DNA from: CAG-390 sp964522215
GTDB taxonomy: Bacteria > Bacillota > Clostridia > Oscillospirales > CAG-272
Assembly: GCA_964522215.1 (NCBI GenBank)
Contig: CAZFVR010000011.1
Location: 1-49,087 of the forward strand
DNA length: 49,087 nucleotides
Reading direction: 5' to 3'
This document shows positions 17,701 through 24,673 of the stretch, piece by piece. The position numbers were made by a program, and so were the translations under genes. The notes under the pieces were generated by a model. It ran no database searches. It was not told the DNA's origin and worked only from the letters and a program-made list of their open reading frames with translations. Each line of letters begins with the position of its first letter. Position 1 is the first letter of the stretch.

Positions 17701-17763
17701 GTGAGAACAACGGCACACACAGTTAACGGTAAATTGCAATTCAATTTACGCGTTCCTAACTAA
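17701..17763 (+). CDS. Possible 20-codon peptide ORF
   Basis: A GTG codon at 17701 opens a 20-residue frame (MRTTAHTVNGKLQFNLRVPN) after the orphan promoter. The upstream AGAAAG is a poor RBS. A hairpin (GTAAATTG with CAATTTAC, 17729-17749) covers its end, and a stray GGAGG (17766-17770) follows with no start codon. It may be a small RNA, a tiny peptide or the relic of a lost gene. Confidence 0.2.
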   Translation: MRTTAHTVNGKLQFNLRVPN

Positions 17764-17786
17764 GTGGAGGTCGATCAGGGATCCTT

Positions 17787-18152
17787 TTAGTTTAGATATT
17801 CGGAATTTTCGGGGCCGGTAGAGTGCTCCTCAACGACCAGCAATTTAGCATCGCGACCGCAACGAACGCGGTGCCAAACTCCTGCGCGGACATTATAAAG
17901 CAGTCCCGGCTCAAGCGTTACACGCCGGGCATGCTCGCCGATCTCAAGTGCTGCCGAACCGCAAAGCAAAACAAATACCTCATCGGTCAGCATGTGTCGC
18001 TCCGGCGGGAAGTTTGAGGTCTCGTCAAATTTTTCGTCCCAGTTTAGTATAGCCACGCGCCACGCGCCGTAGTGCATGGTGCGCTCGTACCCGGGCGCGG
18101 TGTTTTCAAACACCTCAAGCCCACGGGGAAGGTCATTATCAAGTATCTGCAT
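17787..18152 (-). CDS. Cupin-domain protein
   Basis: The 121-residue protein contains a single beta-barrel cupin. MLTDEVFVLLCGSAALEIGE and LEPGLLYNVRAGVWHRVRC follow the two conserved cupin motifs, with Glu and His as likely metal ligands. Small single-cupin proteins of this kind are often sugar isomerases or ligand-binding regulators; no specific role can be given. The ATG at 18152 has AAAGGGAG upstream; the longer frame to 18218 starts without an RBS and covers the leader. It has its own promoter. Confidence 0.85.
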   Translation of the reverse strand: MQILDNDLPRGLEVFENTAPGYERTMHYGAWRVAILNWDEKFDETSNFPPERHMLTDEVFVLLCGSAALEIGEHARRVTLEPGLLYNVRAGVWHRVRCGRDAKLLVVEEHSTGPENSEYLN

Positions 18153-18197
18153 TTTTATAGCTCCCTTTGGGCCGCTGTGACACGCGGCCTGATATTT

Positions 18198-18226
18198 ATT
18201 ATAACTCGCACCGGGCAAGTTGTCAA
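18198..18226 (-). promoter_or_regulatory. Promoter of the cupin gene
   Basis: Perfect TTGACA and TATAAT with a 17-nt spacer on the minus strand. Confidence 0.8.
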
Positions 18227-18273
18227 GTGGCGGGTTCGATATTGCAGGGGATGGGGTTTAAAAGAAGGAATAG

Positions 18274-18317
18274 AAAAAACCATCCCGCAGACGGAGCGTT
18301 AGCGCCGCCTACGGGAT
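18274..18317 (-). terminator. Terminator of the dockerin gene
   Basis: On the minus strand a long imperfect stem (ATCCCGTAGGCGGC pairing with the region ending CTGCGGGAT) is followed by TTTTTT. A further hairpin (TACCGGCCG with CGGTCGGTA, about 18341-18370) lies between it and the stop codon at 18419. Confidence 0.7.
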
Positions 18318-18418
18318 TTCAGGAATGCAGTTATTTATCCTACCGACCGCCACTGCATGACGGCCGGTATTTTATCTCACCTTGCGTGAGAGGATCTCTG
18401 TTTTATGATCTTATAAGA

Positions 18419-21400
18419 TCAACCAAACATAGCAGCCTTAAGCAGTGCTATTGCATCGGCAGAATCAGCCTTGCCATCACCATCGTAGTCGAGAGACTGG
18501 TCAGCCTCGCCGCCGAACATGATCAGCTTAAGGAGAGCGATAGCATCGTCAGAAGAGACTTTACCATCAGCGTTGAAGTCGCCCTTAAGAACGGAAGCAC
18601 CGGTCTTAGGAAGAACTTCCTTACCTTCGGTTGCGCCGCATTCGGTGCAAGCGAAGTGCTGGGTGTAACCATCCTCGGTCTCGGTTGCAGCCTTACCAGC
18701 TACGAGCTGGAAGCTGTGACCGGTTGCGGGGAGAATTGCGCCGCCGTATACGTACTGGCAACGAGTGCACTTGAAGCCGGCAGAATGTCCGGCGGTGGTG
18801 CAGGTGGGAGCAACAGCATCAACGAGGTCGGAGAAGTCAACGTCGTGAGTTTTGTAGCCCTCAGCAACGACGAATCCGCAAACTGTGCACTTAATGTCAG
18901 CTGTGCAGTCAACAACCTGGATGTTATAGATGTGAGCCTCGGTAACGGTCTTACCGCAGTCTACACACTCGAAGCCGTGACCGGAAGCGGTAACGACCTT
19001 GTCAACCGCAGGAGCAGTGTGCTTACCGGTAGCCTTGATCACATAGTCACAAACAGCGCACTTGTTATCAACGCAAGCAGGAGCGCCCTGGGGAAGCTTG
19101 TGAGCCTCAACGATGGTCTCGTTGCAGCGCTTGCAGGTTACGCTGTGAGTGGACTCGGTAACAACGGTCTTAACGCCCTTGAGGTCGTGACCGAGAGCAG
19201 CCTGTTCAAGCTTACCATTCTTATCCAAAACAGGGAGCTTGCACTCGGTGCATCTGTTAGGATATACGCAGTTTGCAGCTTTGTCGGATGCAGACTTGTG
19301 AGACTCTTTCTTCTGGCAATTTACGCAAACTCTTACGTGGTAGGAGTTCTTATCGTTGCCGTCCTTATTTTCTGTGCTGTTTGCCTTGGAAGCATAGACC
19401 CATACTGTCCAGTCGTGAGCACCGGTTGCAGGATACTTGGTGTATTCCTGAGGAGCATAGCCGCAGCTGCAAGCGAGGTGGCTATCATAACCTTCAGCAC
19501 CGCAGGTGGCTTGCTTAGCATCAACAGTTACTACAGTGTGAGCAACCTTATCTGTGATCTTACCGCAGACCTTGCACTGTTTCCAGTGGTTAGCGGAATC
19601 GAACTTCGTCTCAGTGGAGCAATTGCCGGCTGCAAGCTTTTTGCCGCAAACGCAGACAGCCTCACCGCGGCAATCTGCCTCGGTAACGGCAACTTTCTTG
19701 CCATCAACGGTTACATAGTAAGCATGTTTCTCTGCAGCACCTGCCTCGCCGCACTGCTTGCCACTAAGGTCGATGTTGATGCAGTAGTGGTAGTGAGAGT
19801 TATTATCGGGAGTTGTACGATAGTCAGCGCTCCACTTGTGAGCGGTAGCATCGACACCGGTATCCGTAACCTTATCCCAAGCCCCGCAGGTCTTGCACTG
19901 ACGGTTCTTCTGACCGGAGATAACGCAAGTAGCCTCGCGGGTCACTACGTAGTCACCCCAATCGTGACCGGTCTTTTTAACAGTCTTAATATCGCCACCG
20001 GCCTTGCACTCGAGGGTCTGTTCCCATTCCGAGCCGGAGTTGATGGTGATGGTGTGCCGGCACTTGTAACCAGCGGTATGGCCATCGGTGGTGCAGGTAG
20101 CAGCAACAGCAGCAACCCACACATTGTCGTGACCGGTGTTGTAAGTGTTTTTAGCTTCGGTGAATACGTTCTTGCAGTTTACGCAAACAACCTTGAGAGG
20201 CTGTGTGCAGTCATACTCAAAGTTATCGGGGAGCTTGTGCATTGTCAAGAACGATCCCTTGCAAGCAGAGCATTCTACCCAGGCCAGGCAAGGATATGTG
20301 CCGAGAGCGGGGTAAACGTGAGAGGTCTCTTTGTTCTCAACATAGTTACGAATATCGCCGCAGTAGCTGCACTGGCTCCAGGTTGCATAACCCTTCTCGC
20401 ATGCGCTCTTATCTTCGGTCTGCTTAGCAACATAGAAGTGCTTACCGGTCACAGCACCGCACTCTTTGCAAGCAGCAGTGCAGGAGTATTCGCCGGTCTT
20501 GACGGGCTTGCCGTCTTTGCCGAGAGGATAGTTAGCATCCTTCGTGGAGTCATAAACGTGATCTGCAGAAGCCTTGATCTGCTTTCCGCAAACCGAGCAG
20601 AGGCCGGGGTTGCAGAGAGGAGCATTCTCATCAGCCTGCTTGTGGCCGGTAGCCTTAACAGTTACATTGTCAAGTGTGGTAGCTTTTCTCTCGGAATCGA
20701 AAACGCCGCCGCACTCGGAGCAGGTGTAGTATGCCTTGTTACCGTTGGTATCGCAGGTTGCGTCAACGGCTGCATGATACTGATACTTGTGATCAACAGT
20801 CTTAGCTACGAAGCCGCAGGCGCAAGCCTGGGGATTTGCGCAGGTAACATCCTTATCGGCTACGCTGAAGCTGTGCTTAGCGGAGACAACGATGGTGTTG
20901 CAAGCGGTGCAAACTGTCCAGTGTGCATCATCATTGTAGGAACGAACGATGTAGGTACCGCTCGTATTGTGGATAGCAGCGATGAGAGCTGCAAGAGCCT
21001 CGGGAGAATCTGCATTGTAGGTGGTCTTAGAAGTAAGAACGTCACCGCACTCGGTGCAGAAATCATAGTACTCGGAAGCAAGACCGCAGAGAGAGCCGTT
21101 AACGGCGAGGTCTGCAACAGAGAGTTTGGCAGCGGTCATCTCAGGGGTGAGTGTACCGTTGAAGTTCTGAACATTTTCTGCGTTGTGACCGTATGTAACG
21201 GTATCAACTATATAATCGTTCTCGCTATCGCTCTCTGCACCACAGGCGCATTTGCCCTTGTACTGCTTAAGCACGTTGCAATCACCATCTCCCTTGGGAA
21301 CGAGTGTGCCTTGTTGGTTGTAATTGTGCTTTGCAGGGACAACGCCTTCGGCGCCCTTAAAGGTCTCGGGGTCTACAGCGCCGCACTCAGTGCAGCTCTT

Positions 21401-21763
21401 GTAGTACTCGTTTTCTGCATCGCATTTTCCAGCTTTTTTGAGATATTTGGCAGCTACAACGTTAGCCCATGTGTGATCACCGCTTTTTGCCTTGGTGCCG
21501 ACCTGTCCGCAGAACTGGCAAACACCGGCAGTGGAGCACTCAGGGCCTACGATCGTGCAAGCTTCGCGCAGTGTCGGATCATTATTCACGTAGTGATAAC
21601 CGGGGAAGTCATTCGACGGTGTATAAGTCGGTGCCGCTGCGCTTGCACAGACACCGATACAAAGTATTGCCGCGAGCAGCAGAGCTACAGGGAGCAATAC
21701 CTTCCCTATGCTTTTGACCGCATGCACGGCCTTAGCATGAGAGAGAGTAGAAATTTTCTTCAT
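18419..21763 (-). CDS. Giant secreted CxxC-repeat protein with C-terminal type I dockerin
   Basis: The 1114-residue protein has a long signal peptide (residues 1 to about 44, ending ICIGVCASAAA). The body is a chain of roughly 20 small modules with paired CxxC motifs and intervening His (for example FACTECGATEGKEVLPKTG), a Cys-rich module common in clostridial surface proteins. The last 60 residues are a type I dockerin with two calcium loops: GDFNADGKVSSDDAIALLK and DYDGDGKADSADAIALLK. Dockerins bind cohesins on scaffoldins or the cell wall, so this protein should be held on the surface. The cohesin-like protein at 38389-39072 carries the same CxxC module. GGAGGAAAG precedes the ATG. No enzyme domain is seen. 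Confidence 0.93.
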   Translation of the reverse strand: MKKISTLSHAKAVHAVKSIGKVLLPVALLLAAILCIGVCASAAAPTYTPSNDFPGYHYVNNDPTLREACTIVGPECSTAGVCQFCGQVGTKAKSGDHTWANVVAAKYLKKAGKCDAENEYYKSCTECGAVDPETFKGAEGVVPAKHNYNQQGTLVPKGDGDCNVLKQYKGKCACGAESDSENDYIVDTVTYGHNAENVQNFNGTLTPEMTAAKLSVADLAVNGSLCGLASEYYDFCTECGDVLTSKTTYNADSPEALAALIAAIHNTSGTYIVRSYNDDAHWTVCTACNTIVVSAKHSFSVADKDVTCANPQACACGFVAKTVDHKYQYHAAVDATCDTNGNKAYYTCSECGGVFDSERKATTLDNVTVKATGHKQADENAPLCNPGLCSVCGKQIKASADHVYDSTKDANYPLGKDGKPVKTGEYSCTAACKECGAVTGKHFYVAKQTEDKSACEKGYATWSQCSYCGDIRNYVENKETSHVYPALGTYPCLAWVECSACKGSFLTMHKLPDNFEYDCTQPLKVVCVNCKNVFTEAKNTYNTGHDNVWVAAVAATCTTDGHTAGYKCRHTITINSGSEWEQTLECKAGGDIKTVKKTGHDWGDYVVTREATCVISGQKNRQCKTCGAWDKVTDTGVDATAHKWSADYRTTPDNNSHYHYCINIDLSGKQCGEAGAAEKHAYYVTVDGKKVAVTEADCRGEAVCVCGKKLAAGNCSTETKFDSANHWKQCKVCGKITDKVAHTVVTVDAKQATCGAEGYDSHLACSCGYAPQEYTKYPATGAHDWTVWVYASKANSTENKDGNDKNSYHVRVCVNCQKKESHKSASDKAANCVYPNRCTECKLPVLDKNGKLEQAALGHDLKGVKTVVTESTHSVTCKRCNETIVEAHKLPQGAPACVDNKCAVCDYVIKATGKHTAPAVDKVVTASGHGFECVDCGKTVTEAHIYNIQVVDCTADIKCTVCGFVVAEGYKTHDVDFSDLVDAVAPTCTTAGHSAGFKCTRCQYVYGGAILPATGHSFQLVAGKAATETEDGYTQHFACTECGATEGKEVLPKTGASVLKGDFNADGKVSSDDAIALLKLIMFGGEADQSLDYDGDGKADSADAIALLKAAMFG

Positions 21764-22056
21764 TTCTTGTCTTTCCTCCTGAAATTCTTATGTACAATGA
21801 TAACCCCCCGCGCGGCGTTTGCTACAGGCCATGCTCAAACACACGTGGTGCTTAGCCGACGAGCCGGTCTGCGTTTTGGAGCTTGCAGGTTACCTCAAAT
21901 CTCCCTAAGGAGCTTTAGCCGACGAGGACCCACACGCCCTGCAGTGCTTTGCGGAGTGCAAACGGTATGCCCTTTGGGCCTTTGTTGTTTTCCGTTAGCA
22001 TAAATCATCAATTGTCATTGTTAGAGACAGATACAGTATGCCTGTTATCTATCTTC
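21764..22056 (-). promoter_or_regulatory. Long structured-looking 5' leader of the dockerin gene
   Basis: The distance from the likely start (near 22056) to the ATG is about 290 nt. The leader contains repeated CTCGTCGGCTAA-type segments and several GC-rich hairpins. I compared it mentally with the c-di-GMP, c-di-AMP, cobalamin, SAM and glycine riboswitches and did not find a full match. It may be a riboswitch or a stabilising 5' UTR. Confidence 0.4.
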
Positions 22057-22062
22057 CCATAT

Positions 22063-22091
22063 ATTCTATCACCAAGACGGCGATTTGTCAA
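22063..22091 (-). promoter_or_regulatory. Promoter of the dockerin gene
   Basis: TTGACA, 17-nt spacer and TAGAAT on the minus strand, giving a start near 22056. Confidence 0.65.
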
Positions 22092-22353
22092 CACCTTTGC
22101 GCAATTATTTCTTGAAAAATTTATCGAATTTTTGTTTTGTGCCGAGTGGGGGATGCCACTAATACGGACACTGCGTTAATAGTGCGCAGCCCAACCATAC
22201 GTCAGCCCACGGCCGGCGCCTTTCCACAGCGGGTAAGGCCGGGCGAGGGGCGATTTTTCCCTATAGCCGTAAACGATCGCGACATTCTTTGTTGCGGGCG
22301 GCGCGGGTCGCCCATACCGGCGGGGCGTTTTTTCTCCGTGGTGCCATCCTACC
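22092..22353. other. Intergenic stretch, GC-rich, no gene recognised
   Basis: This 260-nt interval has several short inverted repeats (such as GGGCGGCGCGGGTCGCCC) but no ORF with an RBS. No known RNA family is recognised. It separates the dockerin promoter from the HPr-like gene's terminator. Confidence 0.4.
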
Positions 22354-22384
22354 AAAAAGACTGCCGCGTGGCGGCAGTCTTTTT
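22354..22384 (-). terminator. Terminator of the HPr-like gene
   Basis: A 14-bp stem with A5/T5 ends (22354-22367 with 22371-22384) and a GTG loop, 7 nt after the stop at 22391. Confidence 0.85.
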
Positions 22385-22390
22385 TCGGCA

Positions 22391-22627
22391 TCAGACCTCA
22401 AAGCGCTTGATATCGGCTTCGAACGCCGCGCGCTCGGCCTCATCGGTCACGTTTGCTGTAAGCTCGATGGGGTTCATGAGGTCAAGGCTGAATATTCCCA
22501 TGATCGACTTTGCATCGACCACGTACCTGCCGGAGCGGAGGTCGATATCAAAATCGTACCTTGCTGCAAGATTTACAAAATCGCGTATGTCGGATATTGT
22601 GACAAGACGAATGTTTTTTGTGATCAT
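22391..22627 (-). CDS. HPr-family-like protein without the phospho-His
   Basis: The 78-residue protein has the HPr/Crh fold pattern: FVNLAARYDFDIDLRSGRY then VVDAKSIMGIFSLDLMNPI, the latter matching the Ser46 region of HPr. In canonical HPr, His15 lies in a GxHARPA block; here the corresponding stretch is ISDIRDFVNLA and no His is present. It therefore cannot take phosphate from EI at that site and may act as a regulator or structural homolog. The ATG at 22627 has GGAGGA at 7 nt; the TTG at 22642 overlaps the RBS and is rejected. It is monocistronic. Confidence 0.85.
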   Translation of the reverse strand: MITKNIRLVTISDIRDFVNLAARYDFDIDLRSGRYVVDAKSIMGIFSLDLMNPIELTANVTDEAERAAFEADIKRFEV

Positions 22628-22663
22628 TATTTTATCCTCCAAAAAAGATATTTACCTATATTA

Positions 22664-22692
22664 ATTTTATCACACGGCGCGTGTGCTGTCAA
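22664..22692 (-). promoter_or_regulatory. Promoter of the HPr-like gene
   Basis: TTGACA, 17-nt spacer and TAAAAT on the minus strand. Confidence 0.7.
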
Positions 22693-22746
22693 GTACCGCG
22701 GCGATTTTTATTTTTGTTTTTTGAGACTCTTTGAGACTCGGCGCGA

Positions 22747-22775
22747 CTGTCACCGCCCGCACCGAGGGTTAGAAT
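22747..22775 (+). promoter_or_regulatory. Weak promoter candidate for the phage head module
   Basis: CTGTCA, 17-nt spacer and TAGAAT. The -35 is poor. A repeated TGCACCGAGGG-like segment flanks it (CACCGAGGG twice, about 22760 and 22783), which could be an operator. No better promoter was found before the terminase gene. Confidence 0.35.
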
Positions 22776-22809
22776 ATCCCTGCACCGAGGGCGGAGCCGC
22801 ACCTCCCCG

Positions 22810-23220
22810 GTGACGAAAGGAGGCCAAGATGGAATAAAAAACAACGAAAAGAAAACACGCAGGCTCTGCCGGCCGCGCCCCGGCAGTCTTATCCGCGCCG
22901 CTGCCGACGGCACCGCCCTGCGCCTTGCCGCCGACTACATTGAGGCGAGCGGGCGGGACACGCTGCCGAACATTGCGGGCTTTTGCCGCTCGCTGGGTGT
23001 TGGGGTGAGCGAGTTTGACGGACTGCGGCGGTCACACCCGGACATTCACGGCATTTTGCTTGCCGCGTTTGAGGATGTGGCGTTGAACGCCGATGTACCC
23101 GCCTCGATACTTTCCCTCTATCTGCGCGGGCGGCTTGACTACAACGATCGCGGACGCGAGGAGGCGGATGCCCCGACCGCGGTGATGTTTGAGCATGATG
23201 TTATGCGGGACGGCGAATGA
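22810..23220 (+). CDS. Small terminase subunit-like protein
   Basis: The 136-residue frame (GTG start) has a helix-rich body: RLAADYIEASGRDTLPNIAGFCRSLGVGVSEFDGLRR, which fits the helix-turn-helix of small terminases that recognise phage DNA. Its position directly before TerL, overlapping it, supports this. The start is odd: the perfect AAAGGAGG lies after the GTG, and the ATG that it serves (22829) is in another frame and reads ATG GAA TAA. One added base between that ATG and the TAA would restore a normal start in the coding frame. The gene may therefore carry a one-base deletion, or a sequencing error, or begin at GTG. Confidence 0.65.
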   Translation: MTKGGQDGIKNNEKKTRRLCRPRPGSLIRAAADGTALRLAADYIEASGRDTLPNIAGFCRSLGVGVSEFDGLRRSHPDIHGILLAAFEDVALNADVPASILSLYLRGRLDYNDRGREEADAPTAVMFEHDVMRDGE

Positions 23221-24583
23221 CGGCATCCTGCGCATAGGCGGTCGTCCCACCGCTCGGCAAGCCGAATTTTTTGCGGCGCGCGGCAAGTACATTGCCTACG
23301 GCGGGGCGCGCGGTGGGGGAAAATCCTGGGCGCTTCGCCGCAAGCTGTGCGCCATCTGCCTGCGCTACCCCGGTGTGCGCTGTCTGCTTATTCGCCGTTC
23401 CCTTGGCGAGCTGCGCGCAAACCACCTGCGCCCGATGCTTGCCGAGTACGCGGGGCTGGTGCGTTACAACGATGCGGAGCGGCGCCTGAGCTTTCCCGGC
23501 GGCTCGGCCATCTACCTCGGCTACTGCTCAAGCGAGCGGGATGTACTTCAATACCAAGGTCAGGAATACGACATTATTGCCATCGACGAGGCAACGCAAC
23601 TGAGCGAATATCAGTTTTCTGTTTTTAAGGCCTGTCTGCGAGGCACGGGGGATCATCCCCGCCGTATCTACCTGACCTGCAACCCCGGCGGCATTGGTCA
23701 CGCCTGGGTAAAGCGACTGTTTATAGATCGCGAGTATCGCGCGGGAGAGCACCCGGAGGACTACACCTTTATTCCGGCTACCGTTTACGACAACGATATA
23801 CTGCTTCGTTCGGCTCCCGATTATCTGCAACAGCTGGAGGGACTCCCCCCGCGATTGCGCGATGCATGGCTGTACGGTCGCTGGGATGTATTTGAAGGGC
23901 AGTTCTTTCCCGAATTTGACCCCGCAAGGCACGTCATTTCGCGGGCGGCTATGCCGCGGGCGGTATTTAGGTTTGCAGCCGCCGATTACGGGCTGGATAT
24001 GCTTGCCCTGCTGATAGTTGGCATTGCCGAGGACGGGCGGATGCTCGTTGAGCGCGAGCACTGTGAGGCGGGGCTGACCCTCTCGGAGGCCGCGCGGCGT
24101 ATAGCGGCGACAGTTGGGGAATATTCAAGTGCCGATGCACCACACCTCCAAAGCAGCGGCGGCGTGCCCGTCAGCTACCTGACGGCCTCCCCCGACCTTT
24201 GGAACCGCAGGCAGGACAGCGGGCTTTCCGGCTTTGAGATAATGCAGAGCATCGGCGGCGTGCCGCCGATGCGTGCGGCGGACAACAGGCGCATTCCCGG
24301 CTGGCGCGTTTTGCGCGAGGCACTGACGGAGGGGCGGCTGTTGATATCCGATGATTGCCGCGAGCTTGTGCGGTCGCTCCCTGCCCTGCTTTTTGACAAA
24401 ACGCGGACGGAGGATGCCGCGGGCGAGCCGCATGAGATCACCCACGCGCCGGAGGCCTTGCGCTACGCCGTGATGAGCCGTCAACCGCCGCCCGCCGAGC
24501 GTGCCGAGCCGCCCCTTGCAAACTTTAGGTTCAACAAAAGAGGCGCACCGCCCACCACCGATCCGCTGATGTGGGATGAATGA
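23195..24583 (+). CDS. Large terminase subunit (TerL)
   Basis: The 463-residue protein is the motor that packages DNA into capsids. Walker A is YGGARGGGKSW (about 35-45), Walker B is IIAIDEATQ, and the coupling motif is TCNPGG. The nuclease domain follows with FAAADYGLDMLAL and ASPDLWNRRQ carrying the first and second acidic residues; the final block reads HAPEALRYAV, where most families have D (HAxDALRY), so the third acidic position may be Glu. I place the start at the ATG at 23195, inside the 3' end of terS in another frame; 23198 or a TTG at 23189 are alternatives. Overlap suggests translational coupling. Confidence 0.92.
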   Translation: MMLCGTANDGILRIGGRPTARQAEFFAARGKYIAYGGARGGGKSWALRRKLCAICLRYPGVRCLLIRRSLGELRANHLRPMLAEYAGLVRYNDAERRLSFPGGSAIYLGYCSSERDVLQYQGQEYDIIAIDEATQLSEYQFSVFKACLRGTGDHPRRIYLTCNPGGIGHAWVKRLFIDREYRAGEHPEDYTFIPATVYDNDILLRSAPDYLQQLEGLPPRLRDAWLYGRWDVFEGQFFPEFDPARHVISRAAMPRAVFRFAAADYGLDMLALLIVGIAEDGRMLVEREHCEAGLTLSEAARRIAATVGEYSSADAPHLQSSGGVPVSYLTASPDLWNRRQDSGLSGFEIMQSIGGVPPMRAADNRRIPGWRVLREALTEGRLLISDDCRELVRSLPALLFDKTRTEDAAGEPHEITHAPEALRYAVMSRQPPPAERAEPPLANFRFNKRGAPPTTDPLMWDE

Positions 24584-24673
24584 CCCGGCACCGAGATCCG
24601 GACGGTCGAACAGCAAGGCAACGCATAAAATCAAAGCAAACACACCAAAGAAGAATAAACAGGAGAGATTATC

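Noticed and set aside
18419..21763. Regular repeats considered as a CRISPR array
   Set aside because: The repetition is at the protein level (CxxC modules) with variable spacing; no exact repeat-spacer DNA pattern is present. No cas gene is seen.
18167..22003. A 1278-codon open frame on the plus strand opposite the dockerin gene
   Set aside because: It mirrors the dockerin gene over its whole length and encodes a Leu/Val/Ala-rich, domain-free protein. The opposite strand has a signal peptide, RBS, CxxC repeats and a dockerin. The open antisense frame results from codon bias in a repetitive gene.
21764..22056. c-di-GMP-I riboswitch
   Set aside because: Some short elements resemble it, but the conserved GGGCAAACC, GAAA loop and GGTAGGTAGC blocks are not all present in order.
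22092..22353. Possible non-coding RNA such as 6S, SRP or tmRNA
   Set aside because: GC-rich inverted repeats are present, but no conserved core of these RNAs could be recognised.
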